64,000 nucleotides of DNA from an uncultured Christensenellaceae bacterium (GTDB taxonomy: Bacteria > Bacillota > Clostridia > Christensenellales > CAG-314), in the NCBI GenBank assembly GCA_910586905.1, contig CAJUIV010000005.1:12804-76803 (forward strand), read 5' to 3'. How positions within the stretch are numbered: the stretch's first letter is position 1; each line of letters starts with the position of its first letter. Both the position numbers and the translations under genes were made by a program. Below, in pieces: positions 1-8,649 of the stretch. Below the pieces are notes generated by a model, which was given only the letters and a program-made list of their open reading frames with translations, did not search any database and was not told the origin of the DNA.

Positions 1-1517
1 TCGGTTATGTGGGTGGCGAACAAATGCGGTTTATTGTTTTTGGTCCATTGTATTATTTTTTGCACAAGGACGTTAAGTTCGAAAGCTGCTTTGGAATACA
101 GCTCGTTTTTATCTTTTAAATGCAAAAGATTCGTTAAACGTAAAAATCTTTCGATAGCCGATTTTATCGGTTCTGTGTTTACGCTTTGTGCGTCTTGGCT
201 TGCACGGGACAATAAGCAGTATTCTTTTTCGGAAATTGTAACCAGTTCGTTACGGCAGTTTCTCCAAATATAAGTCATTGAGTCGAATAAAGCTTTTTGT
301 TTGTCTTCGTTGTTAACGCAGCGGAAACGTTTGTATAAATCGTTCAAAAGCGTTACGTCAAAAAGTTCTTTTTCGGACAGATTATCGTTTACAAATACGA
401 AAAGTCTCGCAAGTGAAGCTAAAAGCGATACTATAAAACTCAGTTCTTCCCGCGTAATGCCGTTGTCGTTCAGCATTGAATTTATTTTGTTTATAATTCC
501 GTTTATTTCTTCGGCGGAATATGATTCCGCGTTGCCGTTAAAAGAGTATATGCGGTCTCTGCCGAGCATCATATACATTGTCGGTATATTTTTAATTTCC
601 AATTCGTCTATAAGCTGAAATTTCTGAGATTCGTTTAAAGGAATCAGACAATATCCGGATACGAAAGACGTTAAGGATTTGTATTTTTTCGTTTCGTTTT
701 TAAAATCTTCTTCAACGCTTTGTCTGGCTGATAGTTCGGATAAGTTAGAACCGAGTTTTAATATTATGCAGGTTATTTTATATTTCGGAGGCGCAAGTTC
801 GATATACTTGTTAAATATATCCCACGTAAGTTTATTTTTGCTGTTATAACTCGCCTGCCATATCAAAAAAACAGTATTTCTATTATCGTAACGGAAATCC
901 TTTTGCGTAAGCTTTGTCGTGTCTATCATAGATAAACTGAAATTTTTCATATTTATCTCAAAATTGCTTTTGTTTATTTTTTTGATAATTTTGGCGGTCA
1001 AAAGCGCGATTGCAGTTAAAAACGCCAATAACGCAAGTCCGAATAAGGAAACGTAAAGAGGCTTGTTATCTGCGAACTGCAAGTTGAACAAATCGAAAAA
1101 GAATGTCGGAGCCGCCGCTATAAGTAGCTCCAATACCGCGCTTATAATTGCCGGAATCAAGTATTTCAAAAGTCCTTTGTCTAAAACGCCCGTTTTGATT
1201 TCGGACGGAGTGTTTTCGGCGAATTTTTTACTTATCGATTTAAGATTTAATATATTGTTAACGCCGTCGTCGCCGTCTTTTATTTTAACGAATTCTGCTT
1301 TTGGATATTCTGATTCCGTCTCTTTTACGGCTTCGTCGATAGCGTAGTTTTCGTCGTACGGTTCGTGATATACGATACAAACGCTGTTTTTAGCTTTTTT
1401 GTTCTGTTGTTCGTTACAAAGTTTCGCCGAAGTTTTGAAAGCATAGGAAAAGGACAGTTCTCCGTTTTTCGGGTTGTTGATTGAAAATATCTTGTGTAAA
1501 TTTTTCATAGTATTCAT
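1..1517 (-). CDS. membrane protein of unknown function, C-terminus cut by window edge
   Basis: The minus strand is open from an ATG at 1517 to the window edge, about 505 codons without a stop; the gene continues beyond position 1. The protein starts MNTMKNLHKIFSINNPKNG. It has an N-terminal soluble part of about 120 residues, two strongly hydrophobic segments (one beginning LLKYLIPAIISAVLELLI, the second YVSLFGLALLAFLTAIALL) and then a long polar cytosolic-looking region with many Lys, Asn and Glu. I recognise no family. A second in-frame ATG lies 9 bases inside, and neither start has a clear Shine-Dalgarno. It is divergent from the gene at 1669. Openness over 1.5 kb with normal codon use makes it a real gene; function unknown. 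Confidence 0.8.
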   Translation of the reverse strand, partial: MNTMKNLHKIFSINNPKNGELSFSYAFKTSAKLCNEQQNKKAKNSVCIVYHEPYDENYAIDEAVKETESEYPKAEFVKIKDGDDGVNNILNLKSISKKFAENTPSEIKTGVLDKGLLKYLIPAIISAVLELLIAAAPTFFFDLFNLQFADNKPLYVSLFGLALLAFLTAIALLTAKIIKKINKSNFEINMKNFSLSMIDTTKLTQKDFRYDNRNTVFLIWQASYNSKNKLTWDIFNKYIELAPPKYKITCIILKLGSNLSELSARQSVEEDFKNETKKYKSLTSFVSGYCLIPLNESQKFQLIDELEIKNIPTMYMMLGRDRIYSFNGNAESYSAEEINGIINKINSMLNDNGITREELSFIVSLLASLARLFVFVNDNLSEKELFDVTLLNDLYKRFRCVNNEDKQKALFDSMTYIWRNCRNELVTISEKEYCLLSRASQDAQSVNTEPIKSAIERFLRLTNLLHLKDKNELYSKAAFELNVLVQKIIQWTKNNKPHLFATHIT

Positions 1518-1668
1518 TGTAACATAAATACTAAGTTTATACAATAGCAGAAATATGATTAACTATTTTATTTATTTTGACAAAAAAAATCTATTTTCGA
1601 CGCAAGTTTGCATTATATCGGCATAAACGTAGTTTAATATTGTTGTAAAACTTTTTAAGGAGCAATCA

Positions 1669-2532
1669 ATGTTACTCAAGCGGATACTTATTTTGCAGCA
1701 AACCGACAAACGTTTTGCCGCGCGTAATAAAGAACTGTGCGGTATGGTAAAACTTGTAAACAATTCGCAAGACGTAACCGACGTTACGGCGTTTGTAACA
1801 AATGCGGACGCAAGCGCGTTCGGAGAGTGGTGGCTGTTGCTCGGCTTCGGTTCGGAACGGCTGGCGATGCAACTTTCCACGCTTAATAACGCCGCGTTTT
1901 CTATTCCTCAAAAGAAGTTGGATAAAGTAGGCTGTTTGCTTGTTAAAAAGGAAGATAAGTGTTACGAAGTCGCCCGTTCTTACGTCGGCGACAATTCGAT
2001 TTGCGACGTGTTGTACAGACAAATGGAAAATTTGACTCAGCCGGGATTCGAAAACGAGCAGGGCGATTCTACCGCGTACGAACAATTCGTAGCTTCTACG
2101 CAGAACTATTACGACGGAGCCGAAGTCGATAAATTCAAAATCAAAGCCGACGAAAGGTACAAAAGCGTTCACGACTATAGCGAGGCGTTTGAACGTTACT
2201 ACGCCGCGTGCGGAAGCAGTAAATATTACGAATCGGTTAAAAACGAAATTACCAAAGTTTTTATGCAGTTTCCGCCGTATTATCCGTTGATAAGAAAATA
2301 CAAGGATTCTTTTTTCGTGCGTATAGATTTTCCTTCAAGCGACAAGTATTTCGTTTTGGGCGTACTGCAAAGCGGGGGAAGTATACGATATATTTGCTAC
2401 GGACTGCCCGCCGAACAGGAAGGATTCAGCGACAAAGATTTTATTTTTGTCGACAATGCGCCCGTTTCGTTTTGGATGCTGTTTCAGGACGCGGATACCG
2501 GACAGATTTCCGCGCTTAACGAAACGGTTTGA
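1669..2532 (+). CDS. hypothetical cytosolic protein
   Basis: A 287-residue open frame starts at ATG 1669 with an AAGGAG 7 bases upstream. There is no signal peptide, membrane segment or cysteine cluster. The sequence is rich in aromatic residues (Trp, Tyr, Phe) in its C-terminal half, around FPPYYPLIRKY and YICYGLPAEQE, and reads like a globular bacterial protein. I do not recognise a family. It is followed by a 170-base gap with its neighbour's own promoter, so it is probably monocistronic. Product unknown. Confidence 0.7.
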   Translation: MLLKRILILQQTDKRFAARNKELCGMVKLVNNSQDVTDVTAFVTNADASAFGEWWLLLGFGSERLAMQLSTLNNAAFSIPQKKLDKVGCLLVKKEDKCYEVARSYVGDNSICDVLYRQMENLTQPGFENEQGDSTAYEQFVASTQNYYDGAEVDKFKIKADERYKSVHDYSEAFERYYAACGSSKYYESVKNEITKVFMQFPPYYPLIRKYKDSFFVRIDFPSSDKYFVLGVLQSGGSIRYICYGLPAEQEGFSDKDFIFVDNAPVSFWMLFQDADTGQISALNETV

Positions 2533-2638
2533 TTTTCAACTTTGCGTTGACGTGCGTTTTAACGTCAACGCAATAATTATAGCGGCAGTCTGAAAGTATA
2601 AATAACGGCTATAACGTTTAAACAATACGTCAAAACTG

Positions 2639-2667
2639 TTGCAATTTTGATTATTTTGATTTATAAT
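2639..2667 (+). promoter_or_regulatory. sigma-A promoter of the lipoprotein gene
   Basis: TTGCAA (2639-2644) and a perfect TATAAT (2662-2667) are separated by 17 bases. Predicted transcription start is about 2674, 32 bases before the ATG at 2706. Confidence 0.7.
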
Positions 2668-2705
2668 TAAAGCCTATGTAGTATCTACATAAGGAGTAGT
2701 TTATA

Positions 2706-4100
2706 ATGTTCAAAAACACAGCAATGAAAAAAACGTTTATTTTTGTCGTTGTTCTCGTTATGTTGGTTGCGGTTTTGCTTACCGCCTGCGACGGAAACAA
2801 GAAATTTACGCCGGTAGAAATGCCGGAAAAAGGCGAAGTCGAAGGTAACGGCGGCGTTGCCGTTAAATACGGAGATTGGATTTATTACGTAAACGGATAT
2901 CAAAGCAGCGTTTCTGCGGAAAACACTTACGTAAACGTCGAAGCTCGCGCGGGAGCTATCGCGCGTATCAAGGTCGCCGATTTGGAAGCGTTGTTCGCAG
3001 TACACGAAGAAACTATAACGTCTAGCGAAAAAACCAAAAAAATCGCCTCTCTTGTAAAAGAGAAAGCCCAAATAGTCGTTCCTAATTTCTATCACTCTGG
3101 AAATACCGCCGAAGTCGGTTTAAACGGAATATTTATTTTTGACGACAGACTTTATATAACAACGCCTAACACCGAGTTGACCGCGGGCGGAAACGCTCAG
3201 ACTAATCAACTTGTTTTGACAAGCTACAAACTCGACGGAAGCGACCCTCAGCAGCACTTTACGTTTACAAATAACGCGGCTAAAATAATGCTTTCCAAGG
3301 TCGGAGAAAAATTGTACGCTACTTACGTTATGGACGGCGCGGTTCACAGTTTGGACGTGCTTGCGAAAACCGACAAGGAAATCGTAAAATCTATAACGGG
3401 CGATAAATTCGATATATACGGAAACGCCGTGTTCTATCTCGACGAAAACGGTTCTATTTGTAAGTTTGCCGCCGGCGCGTCAGAAAACGAAGTGATTGTA
3501 GAAAACGTAAAACTCGAAGGACACGATAAAGCTCACATTACATATACCATCAAATCCGTTAACGACGGTTACGTATATTATACTAAAAAAGATTCTACCG
3601 ATTCGAGTCTGGACGATATCAATTTATTCTATGCGACCAATGCGGAAAACAAGGATAAGATTGTTTTGGCTACGACAGCTCCTTCCGCGTCTTTCGGTTG
3701 GAAAGACAAACTCGTTTATACCGTTAAAGACCCCGAACATACCAGTCCTTCCTTGTACGGCATCTTTGTAACTACGGACGATATAAATAACCCCAAAGTA
3801 ATTTTGGATCCGATTCAAAACAGTACGGAAATAACTTTCAACAGAATCGAAGGAGACATATTGTATTATACGGCAAGCAGCGTTGCGTACTACGTAAACT
3901 TGGCAAGCGAAACAATTGCTCCCGTAGCTTACGCTAAAAGTCTTGCTTCGGCTTCCAATTGGTATCAACCCGACGTTTTGGGAGAATACGTTTTCACCGT
4001 TTCTGCGGGAACAATCACGGTTGTAAAATTCGATAAAGCAAAAGAAATCAATTCCAGCTCGGTAACGCTTACAATAGTAGCGGAAGAAAAAGAAGACTAA
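2706..4100 (+). CDS. lipoprotein with DUF5050-like beta-propeller repeats
   Basis: 464 residues. The N-terminus has a basic start, a hydrophobic run and a lipobox LLTAC, so the mature protein should be lipid-anchored on the outer face. The body repeats short strands of the type GDWIYYVNG, DDRLYITT, GDILYYTAS and DGYVYYTKK, typical of the DUF5050/LRP1-like propeller seen in clostridial lipoproteins. The start at 2706 is supported by AAGGAG at 2691-2696; an internal ATG at 2724 (MKKTFIF) would give a more typical signal peptide but lacks its own Shine-Dalgarno. Function beyond a surface binding or sensing role is unknown. Confidence 0.75.
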   Translation: MFKNTAMKKTFIFVVVLVMLVAVLLTACDGNKKFTPVEMPEKGEVEGNGGVAVKYGDWIYYVNGYQSSVSAENTYVNVEARAGAIARIKVADLEALFAVHEETITSSEKTKKIASLVKEKAQIVVPNFYHSGNTAEVGLNGIFIFDDRLYITTPNTELTAGGNAQTNQLVLTSYKLDGSDPQQHFTFTNNAAKIMLSKVGEKLYATYVMDGAVHSLDVLAKTDKEIVKSITGDKFDIYGNAVFYLDENGSICKFAAGASENEVIVENVKLEGHDKAHITYTIKSVNDGYVYYTKKDSTDSSLDDINLFYATNAENKDKIVLATTAPSASFGWKDKLVYTVKDPEHTSPSLYGIFVTTDDINNPKVILDPIQNSTEITFNRIEGDILYYTASSVAYYVNLASETIAPVAYAKSLASASNWYQPDVLGEYVFTVSAGTITVVKFDKAKEINSSSVTLTIVAEEKED

Positions 4101-4120
4101 CGTTTTTATATTGATTTTGC

Positions 4121-4153
4121 AGCGAGTCCGTCAAGTTCGGACTCGCTTTTTTG
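4121..4153 (+). terminator. intrinsic terminator of the lipoprotein gene
   Basis: Ten-base perfect stem AGCGAGTCCG / CGGACTCGCT with a 7-base loop, followed by a run of T. Confidence 0.9.
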
Positions 4154-4182
4154 TTGACTTTAAACAATGGTTGAACTATACT
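4154..4182 (+). promoter_or_regulatory. sigma-A promoter of proS
   Basis: TTGACT (4154-4159), 17-base spacer, TATACT (4177-4182), directly after the preceding terminator. Start about 4189, 29 bases before the proS ATG. No T-box leader fits in this short distance. Confidence 0.8.
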
Positions 4183-4217
4183 TATATCATGTTTTATAAA
4201 TGTTCGGGAGCTAAAAT

Positions 4218-5654
4218 ATGGCAGATAAACAATTTGTAAAAGAAATAGCCGATATCAACGTCGATTTCCCTCAATGGTATACCGACGTAGTGCTTAAAAC
4301 CCAGCTTGTAGATTACGGTCCGATAAAGGGAACCATGGTTATACGTCCTTACGGATACGCAATTTGGGAGAATATTCAAAAAGAACTTGACGCCCGTTTT
4401 AAAGCTACGGGGCATCAAAACGCTTATTTTCCTATGCTTATACCTCAAAGTTTGCTCAATAAGGAGGCGGAACACGTTGAGGGATTTGCTCCGGAAGTAG
4501 CTGTCGTTAACGTTGCCGGCGGCGAAAAACTTGCCGAGCCTTGCGTTATACGTCCGACAAGCGAAACTATAATTTGCAGTATGTATTCCAAATGGATAAA
4601 CAGTTACCGCGATTTGCCCTTAAAGCTCAATCAATGGGCAAACGTGGTGCGTTGGGAAAAAACGACGCGTCCGTTTTTGAGAACGAGCGAATTTTTGTGG
4701 CAGGAGGGACACACTATTCACGCTATCCGCGAAGAGTCGCTTGCCGAAACTCTCGATATGCTGCATCTTTATCACGATTTTGCCCGCGACGTGCTTGCAA
4801 TGCCTACTTTTATCGGACAGAAGAGCGAAAAAGAAAAATTTGCCGGGGCGGAAGCGACGTACGGCATGGAAGCGATGATGCTCGACGGAAAAAGCTTGCA
4901 GGCGGGAACCACCCACCATTTCGGACAAAAATTCAGCAAAGCGTACGATATACAGTTTTTGGATAAGGACAGTAAGCATAAATACGTGTGGCAATCCAGC
5001 TGGGGAGTATCAACGCGGCTTATCGGGGCAATAATTATGGCGCACGGAGACCAACGCGGACTTGTGCTTCCGCCCAAAGTGGCTCCGATACAAACGGTGG
5101 TTATTCCAGTGGCTGCGCACAAAGCGGGAGTAATCGAAAAGGCTGCGGAAATTGCCGAAGTACTTAAATCCTGCGGTATCCGCGTAGAACTCGACGTTCG
5201 CGACCAATCTCCGGGATGGAAGTTTAACGAATGGGAAATGAAAGGCGTTCCCGTCCGTATAGAAGTGGGACCGCGCGATATCGAGCAAGGCGTCGTTACT
5301 TTCTCTCGACGCGATACGTGCGAAAAAGCTACAATGCCTATAAACGGTATTGCAAAAAGTGTAGCAGTTCTGCTTGACGATATTCAGACCAAGATGTATG
5401 AAAAATCGCTCGCTTTCCGCGACAGCCACGTCAAGCTTGCTCATAATATGGACGAACTGGGCAAAGTATTGGACGATAAATGTTTTGCAAAAGTGGTTTG
5501 GGATAAGAATCCCGCTTGCGAGGCGTTGTTTAAAGAGAAATTTCAAGCGACTGTGCGCGTTATGCTTGATGAAAAGCCTTTCCAAAACGTATGCGCTTGC
5601 TGCGGACATAAGTCGGACGACCTTGTAGTCGCTTTGGTTGCCAGAGCATACTAA
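4218..5654 (+). CDS. proS: prolyl-tRNA synthetase, archaeal/eukaryotic-like short form
   Basis: 478 residues, class II aminoacyl-tRNA synthetase that charges tRNA-Pro in the cytosol. Visible class II features are motif 2 (RWEKTTRPFLRTSEFLWQEG, about 145-164) and motif 3 near HGDQRGLVLPPKVAP (about 275-290). The anticodon-binding domain follows (GIRVELDVRDQSPGWKFNEWE) and the C-terminal domain ends in the VCACCGHKSDD region and a terminal Tyr. There is no INS editing insertion, and the length of about 480 fits the ProS-type-3 class rather than the 570-residue bacterial form. A weak GGGAG ribosome site precedes the ATG. It has its own promoter, and no proline-specific leader is seen. Confidence 0.95.
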   Translation: MADKQFVKEIADINVDFPQWYTDVVLKTQLVDYGPIKGTMVIRPYGYAIWENIQKELDARFKATGHQNAYFPMLIPQSLLNKEAEHVEGFAPEVAVVNVAGGEKLAEPCVIRPTSETIICSMYSKWINSYRDLPLKLNQWANVVRWEKTTRPFLRTSEFLWQEGHTIHAIREESLAETLDMLHLYHDFARDVLAMPTFIGQKSEKEKFAGAEATYGMEAMMLDGKSLQAGTTHHFGQKFSKAYDIQFLDKDSKHKYVWQSSWGVSTRLIGAIIMAHGDQRGLVLPPKVAPIQTVVIPVAAHKAGVIEKAAEIAEVLKSCGIRVELDVRDQSPGWKFNEWEMKGVPVRIEVGPRDIEQGVVTFSRRDTCEKATMPINGIAKSVAVLLDDIQTKMYEKSLAFRDSHVKLAHNMDELGKVLDDKCFAKVVWDKNPACEALFKEKFQATVRVMLDEKPFQNVCACCGHKSDDLVVALVARAY

Positions 5655-5737
5655 GCGCGCGGTACTCGGTCGGTCTCTTAATTATAAAAAACTATCGAGA
5701 TATAAACAAAAACTATTGTAATTCGGCAATCAAAAAG

Positions 5738-5766
5738 TTGCGTTTATTTCTCTCTTGTGCTAAAAT
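5738..5766 (+). promoter_or_regulatory. promoter of the FMN-binding lipoprotein
   Basis: TTGCGT (5738-5743), 17-base spacer, TAAAAT (5761-5766). The leader to the ATG at 5865 is about 90 bases. Confidence 0.6.
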
Positions 5767-5864
5767 ACGTTTGCATTTGGCGGATGACCGCTTATAGTTA
5801 TAGGTTTATACGGGCAAACCCGTGAAATAAACGAATAATTTTTTTTTGAAGGAGAAATGAAACA

Positions 5865-6371
5865 ATGAAAAAGAATCTTGCATTAGTACTTGTACTTGCA
5901 TTGGTTATGGCTGTTGCCGTCGTTGCTTTTGCCGCTTGTGCCGAACCTCAAACGGTCGAAGGCGAATATAAGCACGTAAACGCGTGGGACGAGAGCAAGT
6001 TTTACGGAGTTAAAGTATCCGTTACGGTTAAAGGCAATGTAATTACCGAAGTTAAAGTTACTTCTACCGATACGGAAGACTATACAAACCTTTCCGCTTC
6101 TTGGCCCAATAAAGCCGTATGGACAGATGGTCAAGCTGCATTTCTTAAGAGTTTTGAAGGTTTGACCGTTGAAGAAGTTAACGCTATAACTGTTGCTAAA
6201 ACCGACAAAGGTCAACCGGATACCGGTTCAAGCAACGCAGTAAAAAATCCGTTTACGAATTTGCCCGAAGGACTTAAAGTAGTTCAAACCGCCGAAGGAA
6301 CCGGCGCTACTCAATCCACCGGTCGCGTTATTCTTGCGGTTCAAAACGCTCTTAGCAAACTTGCTAAATAA
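5865..6371 (+). CDS. small FMN-binding-domain lipoprotein, predicted ApbE substrate
   Basis: 168 residues. A signal peptide ends in AFAAC (Cys25), a slightly unusual lipobox, so the protein is probably lipid-anchored outside the membrane. Residues 30-165 read as an FMN_bind-type domain: the strand GVKVSVTVKGNVITEVKV, then near the C-terminus EGTGATQSTGRVILAVQNAL, where T146-G147-A148-T149 matches the [S/T]GAT flavinylation signal and Thr149 is the predicted covalent FMN site. The start has AAGGAGAAA upstream. It has its own promoter and terminator and lies just before the ApbE gene, so modification by that enzyme is the natural inference. The role is probably extracytosolic electron transfer, similar to Listeria PplA but with only one domain. 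Confidence 0.8.
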   Translation: MKKNLALVLVLALVMAVAVVAFAACAEPQTVEGEYKHVNAWDESKFYGVKVSVTVKGNVITEVKVTSTDTEDYTNLSASWPNKAVWTDGQAAFLKSFEGLTVEEVNAITVAKTDKGQPDTGSSNAVKNPFTNLPEGLKVVQTAEGTGATQSTGRVILAVQNALSKLAK

Positions 6372-6390
6372 TAGATAAATTTACTATAAA

Positions 6391-6420
6391 AATCCGCGCT
6401 TATACTGCGCGGATTTTTTT
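6391..6420 (+). terminator. terminator after the FMN lipoprotein
   Basis: Nine-base perfect stem AATCCGCGC / GCGCGGATT, 7-base loop, then T-rich. It makes the abundant small lipoprotein a separate transcript from apbE. Confidence 0.9.
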
Positions 6421-6590
6421 ATATTATTACATTTTTGTCCATTATATTGATAATGATTTATCCGTGATATGATTTAAAGTTTTTTTGTGGTTGTTTGTCG
6501 TTCATTAATATACCGTTTAATACAATTTTTTATTTTTACTTTGATTTAGTCTGATTATTGTTTACTTATTGCAGACTACCGCTTGTAGAC

Positions 6591-6619
6591 TTGCCAATCG
6601 CCGCGAAAAATGTTAAAAT
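6591..6619 (+). promoter_or_regulatory. promoter of the ApbE-EetA gene, nearly leaderless
   Basis: TTGCCA (6591-6596), 17-base spacer, TAAAAT (6614-6619). A start 7 bases downstream (about 6626) leaves only about 5 bases before the ATG at 6631, and no Shine-Dalgarno is visible there. Confidence 0.6.
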
Positions 6620-6630
6620 AAATCCGATTT

Positions 6631-8646
6631 ATGAAACACCTAAGACGAATTTTATTTATATCTGTTTTAACCGTATTTATGATTTGCGCGCTTACTCCCG
6701 TATTGGTAAGCGCCGATTCGCCGCGCGAAAATATTTATCAGTACGAGTCGCCCAACGGTTACTATGTAAACACTTTGGTGGCTTCCGACAAAAAGAGGGT
6801 TGTCGGTTTTCAGTTCTACGGCTTGTATTTCGGCGCGGGTATACCCGTCAGCGTTAATTTGTATTCTCAAAACGGATTGACAATCGACTTTGCAATAAAC
6901 GAAACAAGCGAGAATTTATCCGAGGGTCAAAAGGCTGTAAAAACCCGTGTTATCGGCTTGTTCGATTATTTAAACAATATTATAGTAACCGTAGACAGCT
7001 TGGCTAATACCCAATACGGCGGGCAAATCGACGGTATGCCCGTTTCGGACGTATTTAAGTATAACAATTACAAAAATTACGTTTCCGACGGCAAATCGTT
7101 AAAGATAGACAAGCATACCTACGAAATGCTAAAGATAGCAAAGGAAATGTATTCGGCGACGAACGGCGATTTTAATCCCGCCGTTTACAGATTGGTAGAT
7201 TTATGGGGATTTTCTTCTCGTACGTATTTATACAACGGAAATTTACCTTACGATAGAACTTGGAGCGAAAAAGAATTGAGCTATCCTTTGCCTGCGCAAG
7301 AGTACGTTGAGGCGTTTTCTAAGCCCGAGTTTGTCGATTTTTCGGATAACGCCGTGAAACTGTCTGAAATAAACGGCGAATATTTTGTTACCAAAAACGT
7401 CCCGTCGGCGCAGGTAAACGACGAAGTTTACGAGCAGTGGATTGACCTTGGCGGTATTGCAAAAGGTTACGTTGTGGATTTGATAAAGCAATATCTGGAC
7501 GAACAAGGATTAAACGAATTTTACGCCGACGCGGGAAGCAGCAGTTTGGCTTTCGGAAGAGAAAAAAACGGACTTGTTGTTTCCGACCCGTTTTCACCGC
7601 TTGCCGCGCTCGGCTACGGCGATGCGCTTTTGTCGTTTAACGTAGAAAAATCTTCCGTATCTACCAGCGGACAGTATATTCGCAAGTACGTAACGGACGG
7701 AGTGGAGTACGCCCATATTATAGACGGTAAGTATGGCGCGCCCGCTCAGACGGGAGTCAAATCGGTAACCGTCGTCGCGCCCGAAGGAAACTTTTGGGCG
7801 GGCAAAAGCGACTGTCTTACAACCGCTTTGACTGTAATGGGCAAAGACGGTATTATCGGCTTTATGAACGGTTACTTAAAAGATAACGGTATAACCGTCG
7901 TCGTTGCGTACGAAACGGTTGACGGAAAAAAGCAGATTTTAACCAATTTGGCTCAAACGGACGTTATAGATAAAGGACCGTATTATGACGAATTCGCCTG
8001 GTCAGTTAGTTTGAAAGACGGAGTGTATTCGTACGATTTTAACGCCAAAGCTCCCAAAAGCGGAAAGTCCGATTTACTTTGGCTTTATATAACCCTTAGC
8101 GTAGCGGCTGTTTCGGCTGTCGTCGGGATAATAGTTTACCACTTTGTTAAAGGAAAGAAAAACGTTACGGCGAATATTATAAACGCAAAGCGCGACAAAC
8201 CTTTTAAATTGGGCGACGTGGGCGTTTATCTTGCCGTAGCCGTAGTTATCGTCGCTTTGTTCGTCGGGTTTTTCGGAGGCGACGGCGCGTCGGATAATAT
8301 ACGGGTTATAAACGTCGTTGATATGACTAAAAGCGCCGAGGGCGAAATATTGTTTACTTATAACGTGGCTCGAAACGAGTTTATAGCTTACGAAGATAAC
8401 GATATGGGTTGGAAAATACGCACAGAGTATACCGATAAAGGTTTAAAAGTTACTTTTTCGCGCGAAATCGACGGGGAAAATCATTTTAACGTAATGGAAA
8501 TTTCCCGCGGTACAAAACCGTCGGTCAAAATGACGGATTCGGTTTGCGGACGTAATCAGGAGTGCGTAAAAAATTTTCCCGCGGTAACCCGTCCTAAAGG
8601 CAGTATTGTTTGCAGTCCCAATCATCTAAAAATAGTAACGGTTTAG
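6631..8646 (+). CDS. apbE: FMN transferase ApbE fused to an EetA-like NusG-II membrane domain
   Basis: 671 residues. A Sec signal (1-28, ending LVSA) precedes an ApbE domain (about 105-445), which moves FMN from FAD onto Ser/Thr of exported proteins. Motifs: NGDFNPAV (178-185), DLGGIAKGY (272-280), STSGQ (344-348), HIID (362-365), and the metal-binding SDCLTTAL (393-400). Two membrane segments follow (about 482-505 and 528-548) with a short basic cytosolic loop. The last about 110 residues form a NusG domain-II-like module with Cys639, Cys645 and Cys661 around SVCGRNQEC and GSIVCSPNHLKI, as in EetA. Both globular parts would face outside. The EetB-like gene starts 3 bases after the stop, giving a coupled operon. 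EetA and ApbE are normally separate proteins, so this fusion is notable. Confidence 0.88.
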   Translation: MKHLRRILFISVLTVFMICALTPVLVSADSPRENIYQYESPNGYYVNTLVASDKKRVVGFQFYGLYFGAGIPVSVNLYSQNGLTIDFAINETSENLSEGQKAVKTRVIGLFDYLNNIIVTVDSLANTQYGGQIDGMPVSDVFKYNNYKNYVSDGKSLKIDKHTYEMLKIAKEMYSATNGDFNPAVYRLVDLWGFSSRTYLYNGNLPYDRTWSEKELSYPLPAQEYVEAFSKPEFVDFSDNAVKLSEINGEYFVTKNVPSAQVNDEVYEQWIDLGGIAKGYVVDLIKQYLDEQGLNEFYADAGSSSLAFGREKNGLVVSDPFSPLAALGYGDALLSFNVEKSSVSTSGQYIRKYVTDGVEYAHIIDGKYGAPAQTGVKSVTVVAPEGNFWAGKSDCLTTALTVMGKDGIIGFMNGYLKDNGITVVVAYETVDGKKQILTNLAQTDVIDKGPYYDEFAWSVSLKDGVYSYDFNAKAPKSGKSDLLWLYITLSVAAVSAVVGIIVYHFVKGKKNVTANIINAKRDKPFKLGDVGVYLAVAVVIVALFVGFFGGDGASDNIRVINVVDMTKSAEGEILFTYNVARNEFIAYEDNDMGWKIRTEYTDKGLKVTFSREIDGENHFNVMEISRGTKPSVKMTDSVCGRNQECVKNFPAVTRPKGSIVCSPNHLKIVTV

Positions 8647-8649
8647 AAT

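Noticed and set aside
1..618. Plus-strand frames in the first 1.3 kb
   Set aside because: They are shadows of the long open minus-strand gene that runs off the window edge.
4154..4218. T-box leader before proS
   Set aside because: Only about 30 bases lie between the predicted start of transcription and the ATG, too short for a T-box.
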